From Bacteroidia bacterium (lineage in GTDB: Bacteria; Bacteroidota; Bacteroidia; Flavobacteriales; Flavobacteriaceae), in the NCBI GenBank assembly GCA_030427585.1, contig JAUIBW010000026.1, forward strand, positions 1-64,000: a stretch of DNA of 64,000 nt, written 5' to 3'. Position numbers and translations under genes: made by a program. The notes below the pieces were generated by a model. That model was given only the letters and a program-made list of their open reading frames with translations. It ran no database searches and was not told the DNA's origin. Below, piece after piece: positions 54,857-63,850 of this stretch (position 1 is its first letter; each line of letters starts with the position of its first letter).

Positions 54857-57490
54857 CTAAAATTTTAAACTATAATTAAAAGATGGAAGAAACTGAAATA
54901 AGTATCTTCTATACAAAACATTAGGAGAATTTTCATTTTCGCTAGAAATCTCATAATAAAAAGGGTTTTTTCTCGCATATACATTATAAAACGAAAAGCC
55001 CCATGTTCTTTCTCTATTGCGTTTTGTGATTTTATGAAATTGAATTCCCAAATCTAAACGATGAAAATTTTCTCCTTTAAAATTATTTTTTTCGGTATTA
55101 AATAGTAATACATTATCATTATTATTTACATCTTCTATCGGGAAATTATCACCTGCTGCAACTCCCAATGTATTGGGGAGGTTGTAATTAATTCCTGATG
55201 CAAATAACCAATTACCAGAAATCGTTATTCTTTTACTGGGTTTGTAAATCCCTACAATAGAAAAATCATGTCTTCTATCATAACGTTCATTAAATATTTT
55301 TCCTCCATTTAAGCCCTCAAACTGTCTTTGCGACCATGATAAGGTGTATCCCAGCCAACCTGTTAGTTTTCCTTTCTTTTTTCTAAGTAAAAATTCTGTT
55401 CCATATGCCCAACCTTTCCCAGTAGTAATGCCATTTACAAAATCAACAGTTCGAATAGAACCTGTAATTTCTCTTACGCTTTCAAGACCTGCAAAAGAAG
55501 CACCTTCTTTAAACGCTATGATGTCCTTCATTTTTTTATAATATCCTTCGATTGTTAAGCCAAATATGTTATTCTTAAAATCCTTTGCTATCCCTAAAGC
55601 TATTTGTTCAGAAAGCTGAGGTTTTAATCGTTCTGTAGAAGATACCCAAAGATCTGTTGGTAATCCCAAACCACTATTAGACAACCTATGTATATACTGA
55701 TTCATTTTTGCATATGAGGCTTTTAATGTAAGTAAAGGATACAATTTATAAGCGGCAGAAAGTCTTATCTCTGGTTTAAAATAACCTTTAGATTTATGCT
55801 GAAAATGACTAAATCTCAAACCAGGATATATACTAATCTTATCATTAATTTTCCAATCATCTTCTATATATAGTGCACTCTCTAAAGTTTTGATTTTTTG
55901 AGTATTTACTATTTCATCATCATTAATATTTTTAATATTAATTTCTTTTGGTGTAAAATCATGATAGGTTGATCCAATACCAAACCTAAATGTATGATTA
56001 GGTGTGGGGTAATAATTAAAATCGAATTTAACTCCATAATCGTTGATTCCCGAACTTGTCTTAAATGTAGAGCTTCGATTTGCTCCTCCTCTATCATCTT
56101 TACTAACCGTAAATTTATAATTGCTAAATATTAATGATGTATTCGAGAAGAGTTTGTTATTAAATTCATGATTCCAGCGTAACGTAGAAGTTATATTACC
56201 CCAAAGTATTTTCTGTTTGGATCTTTCTTTCTCAAAAACTGTTCTATTTCTATATTTATCTTGCCCGTAGTAGGTGCTCCAATACAACTTATTTTTATCA
56301 TTTATAACATGATGAAGCTTAGCATTGACATCTGTAAAATAATAAGCAAGTTTTTCTTCCTTGGTCATTAATGGTAAAAGTAACAGATCTGCATAGGTTC
56401 TACGACCACTAATTACAAAGGATGTTTTTCCTTTTTTTATGGGGCCTTCTAGCAATAAAGATGAAGAAATCAGGCTAATATTTGCTTTGCCAGCAAATTT
56501 TTCTTTATTCCCATTTTTAGTGTTTATCTTCACTACAGAAGATAATCTCCCACCATATCGGGCAGGAAAACCTCCTTTAAATATTTCTACTGATTTAATA
56601 GCGTCTCCGTTAAATATAGAAAAAATCCCAAAAAGATGGTTCGAATTATAAACTGTAGCTTCATCTAGTATGATCAAATTTTGATCGGGTGTTCCGCCAC
56701 GAACATAAAAGCCTGTAGAGCCTTCACTACCCGATTGTATTCCTGGTAATAATTGTAGAGTTTTAATAGCGTCTTTTTCTCCCAGAATTGTAGGAATATC
56801 TTCAAAAAATGAAGGGTTTAGTTTCTCAGAACTCATCTGTGTAATCTGACTTTTACTTGTTTCCTGATCAGAATTTATAATGATTTCATCCAGATATTCT
56901 GTTTCTTGTTCTAAGCTAAAATGTATAGTAATATCAGAAGTAAGATCAATGTTTTTCTTAATGTTTTTATACCCAACAAATGAGATTAATATCTGATGAT
57001 TACCTTCTGGTATCGAAAGAGAATAAAAACCATAATCATTGGTTATTGCACCTGTATTTAGCTCGGGGATATAAATAGACACACTACCCAGATATTCCTG
57101 ACTTACTTTTTCTGAAATATAGCCACTAATGGTGTACTTTTTTGGGCGTTTATAAATTAGTAGTTTTTTACCTAAAACTTTGAATTGATATAGTTTCGAG
57201 GGAAATAGATTTCTTAATACTTTAGCTAAAGTTTTTTCTTTGGCATTAATTGATATTATTTTAGAAATATCAATTGCGCTATCAGAATATCCAATTGTAA
57301 AATTTAATTTTGTTTCTAACTCGCTTAAAACACTAGCAATAGATACATTTTCTTTAACTAAACTAATTTTTTGATCTAAAATTTCTTCCTGGGTATACCC
57401 GCTAAACCTTCCAATAAAAAGCACTACCAATAGTACTCTAATCACTTTTATTCTCACTAGAAAATTAAATCGGTAATTTGATTTTTGCAA
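54857..57490 (-). CDS. TonB-dependent receptor with STN signalling domain
   Basis: An 877-residue outer-membrane receptor starting at TTG (no ATG is available before the signal peptide). Layout: signal (about 12-34), STN secretin/TonB short N-terminal domain (about 38-108, ISLVKENVSIASVLSELETK), carboxypeptidase-like regulatory domain (115-200, GYISEKVSQEYLGSVSIYIP), plug (about 215-340, GIQSGSEGSTGFYVRGGTPD), then a barrel ending FLPSFNYSLKF. STN receptors pass a ligand signal to a FecR anti-sigma protein, and a complete FecR is the gene just upstream. Close paralogue of the receptor at 59515. Ligand unknown. Confidence 0.93.
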   Translation of the reverse strand: MQKSNYRFNFLVRIKVIRVLLVVLFIGRFSGYTQEEILDQKISLVKENVSIASVLSELETKLNFTIGYSDSAIDISKIISINAKEKTLAKVLRNLFPSKLYQFKVLGKKLLIYKRPKKYTISGYISEKVSQEYLGSVSIYIPELNTGAITNDYGFYSLSIPEGNHQILISFVGYKNIKKNIDLTSDITIHFSLEQETEYLDEIIINSDQETSKSQITQMSSEKLNPSFFEDIPTILGEKDAIKTLQLLPGIQSGSEGSTGFYVRGGTPDQNLIILDEATVYNSNHLFGIFSIFNGDAIKSVEIFKGGFPARYGGRLSSVVKINTKNGNKEKFAGKANISLISSSLLLEGPIKKGKTSFVISGRRTYADLLLLPLMTKEEKLAYYFTDVNAKLHHVINDKNKLYWSTYYGQDKYRNRTVFEKERSKQKILWGNITSTLRWNHEFNNKLFSNTSLIFSNYKFTVSKDDRGGANRSSTFKTSSGINDYGVKFDFNYYPTPNHTFRFGIGSTYHDFTPKEINIKNINDDEIVNTQKIKTLESALYIEDDWKINDKISIYPGLRFSHFQHKSKGYFKPEIRLSAAYKLYPLLTLKASYAKMNQYIHRLSNSGLGLPTDLWVSSTERLKPQLSEQIALGIAKDFKNNIFGLTIEGYYKKMKDIIAFKEGASFAGLESVREITGSIRTVDFVNGITTGKGWAYGTEFLLRKKKGKLTGWLGYTLSWSQRQFEGLNGGKIFNERYDRRHDFSIVGIYKPSKRITISGNWLFASGINYNLPNTLGVAAGDNFPIEDVNNNDNVLLFNTEKNNFKGENFHRLDLGIQFHKITKRNRERTWGFSFYNVYARKNPFYYEISSENENSPNVLYRRYLFQFLPSFNYSLKF

Positions 57491-57504
57491 AAAGAATAAT
57501 GTTT

Positions 57505-58488
57505 TTAAGAATTACAATCTCCTCCCTTTATAACAATATTATTCAAATCATTTTTTTCATATGTGACATCAAATAATATTTTAAGAGTTTCTAAAACATC
57601 CTCAAACGATTCATTGTCAAAGATAGTAGTTAACGTACAATTAGCAAATTTTCGACTCTCGATAATTATATTCTTATTGTAATACAGTTCTATATCTTTA
57701 ATTACTTGTTCTATAGAAGTTTTTTCAAATCTAAGTATACCCGATTTCCAGGAAGAGAAATTTAGGTTTTCATTTACGGTTTTTATTAATTCTCCATTCG
57801 TTTTTGCTGTTACCTTATCCCCTGGAGCTAAAATTTCCTTATGATTTGTTGATGAAAACTCAACACTACCTATTACTAATACAAGTTCTACTTCTTTTGT
57901 ATTAGCATTACTTTTTAAGTTAAAGGAGGTTCCTAAAACTTTTGTTTGTGTAGTATTGGCAATAACAATAAACGGTTTGTCAGGGTCTTTTGTAACTTCA
58001 AAAAAACCTTCTCCTTTTAGGTTTAATTGCCTGCTATTTCCTTTAAAATCCTTTTTATAAGTAAGTTGACTTCCTTCATTAAGCCATACTATAGAATTAT
58101 CTGGTAATATAAACTTGTTTTCTGCTCCCGTTTTCGCCAGTAAAATTACTTCAGTATTAAAAAGTGAATTAAAATAAAAGCCTAAACCTATCAATAGTAC
58201 AATCGAGGCTGCGATTTTAAGATAAACATTATTTAATTTTGGTTTCTTCTTAGCTGTAGTAATTATGCCAGATTCAAATTTACTCCATTGTTCATCTACA
58301 TTAATTTTATCAAAATCCTCTATATTTTCTGAAGTACTCCATATGCGTTTAACATCTTCAAAATAGGCTGTATTTGATTCAGACTCGACAATCCAATCCT
58401 CTACAAACTTTCGTTCATCATCTTGTACGTTATTTTGTAAATAACGTGTTAAAAGTTGTAATATCTGATCTTCTTGTTCGATATTCAT
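57505..58488 (-). CDS. FecR-family anti-sigma/transmembrane signal transducer, complete
   Basis: A 327-residue protein: N-terminal cytoplasmic anti-sigma segment (about 1-85) with RKFVEDWIVESESNTAYFED and RIW, one membrane helix (about 89-110, LKIAASIVLLIGLGFYF), and a periplasmic FecR domain (about 120-220, LLAKTGAENKFILPDNSIVWLNEGS) plus a C-terminal STN-like segment (LRFEKTSIEQVIKDIELYYN). It would relay a signal from the STN receptor 14 nt downstream to an ECF sigma. No sigma gene is directly upstream of it; the only one near is at 62243. No promoter was found in the 111-bp gap before it. Confidence 0.93.
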   Translation of the reverse strand: MNIEQEDQILQLLTRYLQNNVQDDERKFVEDWIVESESNTAYFEDVKRIWSTSENIEDFDKINVDEQWSKFESGIITTAKKKPKLNNVYLKIAASIVLLIGLGFYFNSLFNTEVILLAKTGAENKFILPDNSIVWLNEGSQLTYKKDFKGNSRQLNLKGEGFFEVTKDPDKPFIVIANTTQTKVLGTSFNLKSNANTKEVELVLVIGSVEFSSTNHKEILAPGDKVTAKTNGELIKTVNENLNFSSWKSGILRFEKTSIEQVIKDIELYYNKNIIIESRKFANCTLTTIFDNESFEDVLETLKILFDVTYEKNDLNNIVIKGGDCNS

Positions 58489-58599
58489 TTCTGAAATTAA
58501 AATCTGGCTCTAAAAGTAATAAATTATTAAGATTATGTTGTCAAAACAACTTTAAGTTCACTTTTCAAATAATAGTCTACTCGATTTTGTTTTTTTAGT

Positions 58600-59463
58600 T
58601 TAAAAAGTTTCTTCCACTTCTGTTAATTGATACCCTGCAAAAACACCATATCCATTCTCTCCTTCGATATTAGTAGGAGCAATAACTGATTCTGCAAATG
58701 GATCTCCGTCATTAAAATCATTTAAATATGTTGCCCTTAGCGCTTCGTATAATATTTTTTCTGCATTAGCTACCTGAATCTTTACCTTGGGATTAGGCAA
58801 TGCACTATCTGATAAAGTAAAAAAGCCATCTGCTGTGATTACAGAATTTTCTCTACTCACATCTGTTGCAAACTGTTTAAACTCGAAATTTATATTTTCT
58901 ACTCCGTCACTAGTTGTGCCTCCTCCATTATCAAAAGACTGAGTAACTACAGCACCTATGATATAAAAATTGTTTTGATCTTTAATATCTCCAACGGTAA
59001 CTTTTAACAAGCGATTGCCAGAAGATTCACCATCTTTTATTTGAATATCCTTCTCTATCCTTTGCACAGATTCGGCCGGTATTGTACAAGATGCTTTATA
59101 TTCTTTCCCCAAGGCTGTAACTTTCAAAAAGTATTTCTTGCCAGGTGAGATTGCTAAACCACTTGCTGGTGTTTCATAATTTAAAGATGCATCGGTATAT
59201 ACAAGTACTACTTCATTGTTTTCTTCGTCTGCTATCACTACGGTAGCATCTTTAATAACCATGTCCTTAACATTGATTGTATTTGATGCTCTTGATTTGG
59301 ATCTTGACACCTGAACTTTTAGTGTAGTGTCTTGTGGTGATAAATAACCATTAATAACTACTAGTTGTTGTTTTTCTAATAGGTCACTTGCGTCTACGCT
59401 TGTCTCGCAGCTTACTAAACAAATGCCTAGAATTATTAATAGTATACTTTGAAAATATTTCAT
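58600..59463 (-). CDS. DUF4249 lipoprotein, copy 1
   Basis: The ATG at 59463 gives 287 residues with a clear lipoprotein signal (MKYFQSILLIILGICLVSC, Cys19). A GTG at 59511 would add 16 residues before the signal and is less likely. It shares with copy 2 the LVVINGYLSPQDTTLKVQVS segment, the KYFLKVTALGKEYKASCTIP segment and the NIEGENGYGVFAGYQL ending. It follows the shorter TonB receptor and probably forms a surface pair with it. Confidence 0.9.
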   Translation of the reverse strand: MKYFQSILLIILGICLVSCETSVDASDLLEKQQLVVINGYLSPQDTTLKVQVSRSKSRASNTINVKDMVIKDATVVIADEENNEVVLVYTDASLNYETPASGLAISPGKKYFLKVTALGKEYKASCTIPAESVQRIEKDIQIKDGESSGNRLLKVTVGDIKDQNNFYIIGAVVTQSFDNGGGTTSDGVENINFEFKQFATDVSRENSVITADGFFTLSDSALPNPKVKIQVANAEKILYEALRATYLNDFNDGDPFAESVIAPTNIEGENGYGVFAGYQLTEVEETF

Positions 59464-59514
59464 CTGTGTATCTTTATATTTTTCTAATAATATTGACCTT
59501 GTTGATTTCACTTT

Positions 59515-61848
59515 TTAGAATTTATAGGTATAATTAATTGATGGAATAAACTGTAGGATGGATACTTTTTTAAGTTTAGCATCGTCAAAATAATAATAGA
59601 AAGGGTTCTTTCTACCATAAATATTATATATCGAAAATCCCCAGGTACGTTCCCTATTCTTTGAAAATCGTTTATGAAATTGAATTCCCAAATCTAAACG
59701 GTGATAATTTTCTCCTCTAAAATTATTTCGTTCTGTACTAAAAGGTGTTCCTCCATTAGAAAGATCAGGAATTATTATCGGAAAATTACTTGTATTTGAT
59801 AATGACTCGGTATCCGGAAGATTAAAATTATTACCCGAAGAAAACACCCATGTTCCCGATAGTGTAATACGATCATGAGGTTTGTAAATCCCAACTAAAG
59901 AAACATCATGTCTTCGATCATATTTTGCAAAGAATTTTCGCCCTTGATTTAGTTTATCAAATTGTCTTTCGGACCACGATAATGTATATCCTAACCAACC
60001 AGTAAGTTTCCCTGTTTTTTTACGTAATAATAGCTCTGTACCGTAAGCCCACCCCTGACCTGTGGTAATATTTTCTTCCCAATCTATTTCTTTTCCTGTT
60101 CCCAGGTCTTCTAACAACAAAAATGAAGCACCTTCTTTATATGCTATCACATCATCCATGTTTTTATAATACCCTTCGACAGTAATAGAATATCCATCAT
60201 CCATAAAATCTTTTGCTACTCCTAATGCGTATTGCTCAGAAACCTGGGGTTTTAACTGATCTGTAGAAGATACCCAAAGATCTGTAGGTAACCCTATTCC
60301 CGAGTTAGAAAGTAAATGAATGTATTGATTCATTTTAGAATATGAAGCTTTTAGTGCCAAATCAGGTTTTACATTCCAGGCAATAGTTGCTCTTGGTTCT
60401 AGATTAAGGTAATCTGTTGATTTAAACTGAAAATGAGTTAATCTTAATCCGGGAGAGAAACTTAATGTATTAGTAATTTTCCAATCATCTTCGAGATATA
60501 AAGCGCTTTCTAGAGATTCAATCCTCTGTGTGATATCAGAGTTACTTTCTCCTGTTTCCCTTATCCTGGATTGTTTTGGCACAAAATTGTGATATGTAGA
60601 TGCCAATCCAAACCGTATAGAATGCTTAGGGTTTGGATAGTAATCAAAATCTGCTTTGATTCCATAATCATTGATTCCGGAATTTGTTTTCAATTTAAAA
60701 ATTTCATCCTGAAACTTTTCATCAACTTTAATTCCAAAATTATAATTACTAAAAATTAAAGAAGTGTTAGAAAAAAACTTATCGCTAAATTGGTGATTCC
60801 ATCGTAATGTAGAGGTTATGTTACCCCAGAACAACTTTGTTTTTAAGTCATCTCCTGCTTCCTTTTCAACTGCGTGAAATTTATCTTGCCCGAAATAATT
60901 ACTCCAGTATAGTTTATTTTTTTCATTAAAAACATGATGTATTTTAAAATTAAGATCTGTAAAGTAATATCCTGCTTTTAGATCAGATTTTTGAAAAGGT
61001 TTAGATAGTAGATCTGCATATGTTCTTCGCCCACTAAAAATAAATGAAGTTTTTCCCTTTTTAATTGGTCCTTCTACCAATAGAGATGAAGATATTAACC
61101 CAACGTTTATTTTTCCGCTCAGCCTTTCTTTATTTCCATTTTTTGTATCTATTTTGAGTACAGAAGACAATCTGCCACCAAATCTTGCCGGAAACCCACC
61201 TTTAAAAGTTTCTATAGACTTAATGGCATCTCCGTTAAATACCGAAAATATTCCGAATAAGTGGTTAGAATTATATACAGGAGCTTCATCCAGTATAATC
61301 AAGTTTTGATCCGGGGTCCCTCCTCTTACAAAGAACCCTGCGCTTCCTTCATTACCTCGTTGAATTCCTGGTAATAACTGCAATGCTTTGATTACATCTT
61401 TTTCTCCCAGAATAGCAGGGATATCTTCTATTTCTGAGGGTTTTATAGATACAACACTCATTTGAGTTACCTGGCTTTCATTCACTCTTCTGTCTCCATC
61501 TATAATAACTTCGTCAAGGCTTTCAGTTTCCATTTCCATATCAAAATTAAGTGCTAGATCACTTGTAAGATCAATCGATTTTTTAATGGTTCCATATCCT
61601 ATAAAAGATACAATCAATTCATGGGTTCCTTTAGGAATAGTAAGTGAAAAGAATCCGTAGTCATTGGTAGTGGTCCCCACTGCACTACCCGGAATATAAA
61701 TTGATACAGCCGGTAAATATTCCTGACTACCTGATTCTTTTACATACCCACTAATTGTATATTTCTCTACTGTTTTTTGTTGGCTAAATATTTTACTAAA
61801 GCCTATAAGTATCACCCAAAAGGCAAGAATTACTTGTTTTGTTTTCAA
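59515..61848 (-). CDS. TonB-dependent receptor without STN domain
   Basis: A 777-residue outer-membrane receptor starting at TTG. After a signal peptide (1-22, ending SKIFS before QQKTVE) it goes directly to the carboxypeptidase-like domain (about 28-115, GYVKESGSQEYLPAVSIYIP), then plug (about 120-250, GIQRGNEGSAGFFVRGGTPD) and a barrel ending FIPSINYTYKF. It is about 100 residues shorter than its paralogue at 54857 because the STN domain is missing, so it should transport but not signal. It lies downstream of the shortened FecR gene. Confidence 0.93.
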   Translation of the reverse strand: MKTKQVILAFWVILIGFSKIFSQQKTVEKYTISGYVKESGSQEYLPAVSIYIPGSAVGTTTNDYGFFSLTIPKGTHELIVSFIGYGTIKKSIDLTSDLALNFDMEMETESLDEVIIDGDRRVNESQVTQMSVVSIKPSEIEDIPAILGEKDVIKALQLLPGIQRGNEGSAGFFVRGGTPDQNLIILDEAPVYNSNHLFGIFSVFNGDAIKSIETFKGGFPARFGGRLSSVLKIDTKNGNKERLSGKINVGLISSSLLVEGPIKKGKTSFIFSGRRTYADLLSKPFQKSDLKAGYYFTDLNFKIHHVFNEKNKLYWSNYFGQDKFHAVEKEAGDDLKTKLFWGNITSTLRWNHQFSDKFFSNTSLIFSNYNFGIKVDEKFQDEIFKLKTNSGINDYGIKADFDYYPNPKHSIRFGLASTYHNFVPKQSRIRETGESNSDITQRIESLESALYLEDDWKITNTLSFSPGLRLTHFQFKSTDYLNLEPRATIAWNVKPDLALKASYSKMNQYIHLLSNSGIGLPTDLWVSSTDQLKPQVSEQYALGVAKDFMDDGYSITVEGYYKNMDDVIAYKEGASFLLLEDLGTGKEIDWEENITTGQGWAYGTELLLRKKTGKLTGWLGYTLSWSERQFDKLNQGRKFFAKYDRRHDVSLVGIYKPHDRITLSGTWVFSSGNNFNLPDTESLSNTSNFPIIIPDLSNGGTPFSTERNNFRGENYHRLDLGIQFHKRFSKNRERTWGFSIYNIYGRKNPFYYYFDDAKLKKVSILQFIPSINYTYKF

Positions 61849-61925
61849 TTTTCTAAAAAGTTTGATGATTATATATTCAAAACACTTATTATGATCAAAT
61901 CATTGATTTTATATCCTATATGATA

Positions 61926-62096
61926 TCACAATACTATTCTTTGAATCCATAATCGTTGAATCTTATGATAATATGAAGTATTATCAGAACTCTCAGAAAC
62001 CCATTGTTGTACAAATGTTTCTTCTTCTGGTGTTGCTTTATCCGAAAAATATTTGATTAAAGCATATTCTAAGTTAATTTGGTTGTGCATATTCAT
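61926..62096 (-). CDS. FecR N-terminal-only protein (56 aa), reduced or broken
   Basis: A 56-codon frame (ATG 62096, stop 61926-61928). KYFSDKATPEEETFVQQWVS, then DNTSYYHKIQRLWIQ, lines up with the first 50 residues of the complete FecR (RYLQNNVQDDERKFVEDWIV...FEDVKRIW), so it represents only the cytoplasmic anti-sigma segment. No membrane helix or FecR domain follows; the TonB receptor starts 77 nt later. It sits between the ECF-type promoter element (62187) and the receptor, exactly where a complete fecR is expected. Either a truncated pseudogene or a minimal soluble anti-sigma factor. Confidence 0.72.
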   Translation of the reverse strand: MNMHNQINLEYALIKYFSDKATPEEETFVQQWVSESSDNTSYYHKIQRLWIQRIVL

Positions 62097-62186
62097 AACA
62101 GATCTCTTATTTTAATAAAAATTATATGTTATTCTTCTTTCTACAACAAAGTATTTTACATTATCTCTGTATAGTTAGTTATCTAT

Positions 62187-62216
62187 ATGACGAATAGAAA
62201 AGAAGGTACACGTAAC
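62187..62216 (-). promoter_or_regulatory. Candidate ECF-sigma promoter of the FecR-fragment/TonB operon
   Basis: On the minus strand the 30 bp run GTTACGTGTAC (upstream end, 62216) to CGTCAT (downstream end, 62187). The copy at 63667-63696 is identical at 27 of 30 positions. A GTTACGTGT upstream box and a CGTC downstream box about 18-19 nt apart fit the general -35/-10 form of ECF promoters. It lies 90 nt before the FecR-fragment start. Confidence 0.62.
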
Positions 62217-62242
62217 CGGAAAGTAAAAAAAATGAAAATATT

Positions 62243-62803
62243 TTATAACAAACTAATAATCAGTACTGTAAAAACAATTAAAACTATTGCTTTTATTTTT
62301 TTTAGGGCATTACTGATATGAGTTTCTACTGTTCTTTTGCTAATATTAAGTTCATCGGCAATTTCCTGATTGGTTTTTCCTTCGAACCGACTAAGCATAA
62401 AGATTTTTTGATTTTGATCAGGAAGGGTCTTGATGGCTTTATAGATTTTTTCTTGTAATTCTGTTTTCTCTATTTCATTATCGTCCTCTTCTACAAGAAT
62501 AGAAGACTCTTTTTGAATGATATCCTTATGTTGCTGGCGAATATTATGAATTTTGATATAATCCAAACATCGGTTTTTTACAGATGTATATAGAAATGAT
62601 TTTAAAGAAGTATGTATGATAAGTTCATCTTTTCTTTCATAGAGTTTTATAAACACTTCTTGCGTAATATCCTGCGCTGTATCCAAATCCAAAACATATC
62701 TTTTAGCATATATAGTAAGTACTTTAAAATATTGCTTAAATACGGATTCAAAAACTTTGATATTTTTGTTTTTGATTTGTTCTATGATAAGTTGATCACT
62801 CAA
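62243..62803 (-). CDS. ECF RNA polymerase sigma factor (Bacteroidota sigma-70 family)
   Basis: A 186-residue ECF sigma starting at TTG. Region 2 (about 20-90) includes FKQYFKVLTIYAKRYVLDLDTAQDITQEVFIKLYER; region 4 (about 120-172) includes LPDQNQKIFMLSRFEGKTNQ and the helix-turn-helix EIADELNISKRTVETHISNA. A hydrophobic tail (IKAIVLIVFTVLIISLL) is typical of the Bacteroidota expansion of FecI-like sigmas. A housekeeping promoter precedes it, so it would be made constitutively and held by an anti-sigma. Its likely targets are the elements at 62187 and 63667. Confidence 0.94.
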   Translation of the reverse strand: MSDQLIIEQIKNKNIKVFESVFKQYFKVLTIYAKRYVLDLDTAQDITQEVFIKLYERKDELIIHTSLKSFLYTSVKNRCLDYIKIHNIRQQHKDIIQKESSILVEEDDNEIEKTELQEKIYKAIKTLPDQNQKIFMLSRFEGKTNQEIADELNISKRTVETHISNALKKIKAIVLIVFTVLIISLL

Positions 62804-62839
62804 ACGTTGATTTTGAAAATTATGCTGTCAAATATCTTG

Positions 62840-62869
62840 CAAAGATAAAATTACATTACTATTCCCAAA
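62840..62869 (-). promoter_or_regulatory. Primary-sigma promoter of the ECF sigma gene
   Basis: On the minus strand TTTG (62866-62869), 18 nt, then TATCTTTG (62840-62847), an exact Bacteroidota consensus. Predicted start about 30 nt before the TTG start codon. This suggests the sigma gene is not autoregulated through the ECF-type element. Confidence 0.78.
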
Positions 62870-62953
62870 GAACGAAAAATTCGAGTATATGTTACAAAAA
62901 TTAAGCAAACATCGCCTTCTCTTACCACTTTTTATCGAATGTAGAGCATAAAA

Positions 62954-62986
62954 GGGTATTAAAATTTGCTTCTTCTAATACCCCAT
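62954..62986 (-). terminator. Terminator of the outer-membrane barrel gene
   Basis: An 8-bp perfect stem GGGTATTA / TAATACCC (62954-62961, 62976-62983) with a 14-nt loop; on the minus strand it is followed by CTTTTATG. It ends the gene at 63000-63596 before the sigma gene promoter. Confidence 0.65.
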
Positions 62987-62999
62987 TAATAGTAAATAA

Positions 63000-63596
63000 T
63001 TAGAAATTAAATCTATAGGATATTCCTACTTGTAAAACTTCGTTAAACTGGTTTTTTTCTTTATAGATAGATTGTTGTGAAAAATTGTGAAAATCTCCAT
63101 CAAAAACATCTAATGTTCCTCTTTTATATCTGGCCTCTATACCTATTCCATTTTTAAATTCGTACCCTAAACCAACTGCGATCGAAACATCAACAAAAGT
63201 AACATCATTGCCTTCATCTCGATTTACAATTCCTACCGGAGTATCATCTACATCAAAATCAATACCTGGTGCAATTAAAAAATGTAACCCTGTATTTTTA
63301 ACAAAAAACTTATTTGTTGCTGATATTGAAAGATAATGAATTTCGACATCGCTCCCAGTAGCAAACTTAGTATTACCTCCCTGGTTAGAATATCCAATTT
63401 CGGGTTGAAGAGCATAAAGTTCTGAGAATCTAATGTTCAATAATGCTCCTATATAAATCCCTGGTTTAGTTTCTAAATTTGAATCAGAAAGATTAGAAAT
63501 ATTAACTCCACCTCTTAACCCAAAAGACATCTTCTTTTGTGCTGATGCGACACCGAAAATGCTAATACATGTACATACTAATAAAAGTTTCTTCAT
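63000..63596 (-). CDS. Outer-membrane beta-barrel protein (porin family)
   Basis: The ATG at 63596 gives 198 residues with a signal peptide (MKKLLLVCTCISIFGVASA before QKKMSF); an earlier in-frame start at 63638 would precede the signal and is rejected. The body has the GLRGGVNISNL opening, alternating strands, YALQPEIGYSNQGG and GIEARYKRGTLD, and ends LQVGISYRFNF, typical of the 8-strand OMP_b-brl_2 family. An ECF-type element lies 71 nt upstream, so it may be controlled by the neighbouring sigma factor. Confidence 0.88.
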   Translation of the reverse strand: MKKLLLVCTCISIFGVASAQKKMSFGLRGGVNISNLSDSNLETKPGIYIGALLNIRFSELYALQPEIGYSNQGGNTKFATGSDVEIHYLSISATNKFFVKNTGLHFLIAPGIDFDVDDTPVGIVNRDEGNDVTFVDVSIAVGLGYEFKNGIGIEARYKRGTLDVFDGDFHNFSQQSIYKEKNQFNEVLQVGISYRFNF

Positions 63597-63666
63597 TTTA
63601 ATAAAATTATGTGTTTTACTTTTTAGAGAATAAAGCATTATGCTTCATCTTTGTTCATTTATTAGT

Positions 63667-63696
63667 ATGACGTATAGAAAAGAAGTGACACGTAAC
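63667..63696 (-). promoter_or_regulatory. Candidate ECF-sigma promoter of the barrel gene
   Basis: Second copy of the 30-bp element (27/30 identical to 62187-62216): GTTACGTGTCAC at the upstream end and ACGTCAT at the downstream end on the minus strand. The barrel gene start is 71 nt downstream. Confidence 0.6.
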
Positions 63697-63745
63697 TAAA
63701 AAGTGGTAAAATTTCAAAAAAAACTAAAATAATTAAGAATCAATA

Positions 63746-63850
63746 TTATAAAGCCATCAAAATTGTTGATTTTATTTTCAAGGTATTAATCATTAAAATT
63801 ATTAGTTTTCTTTCCTCAATAGTAAACTCTTGAAGTACCATGAGAATAGC
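63746..63850 (-). pseudogene. Probable 3' remnant of a second ECF sigma gene
   Basis: Minus-strand reading gives ...LMINTLKIKSTILMAL then a stop at 63746-63748, resembling the end of the intact sigma (ISNALKKIKAIVLIVF). The DNA between this tail and the ECF-type element is also similar in length and sequence to the 62217-62280 region (TTTTTTTT run and a TGATT...TTA stretch). Upstream of it the reading frame is not sigma-like, so at most the last few dozen codons survive. The rest of 63851-64000 shows no gene. Confidence 0.4.
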
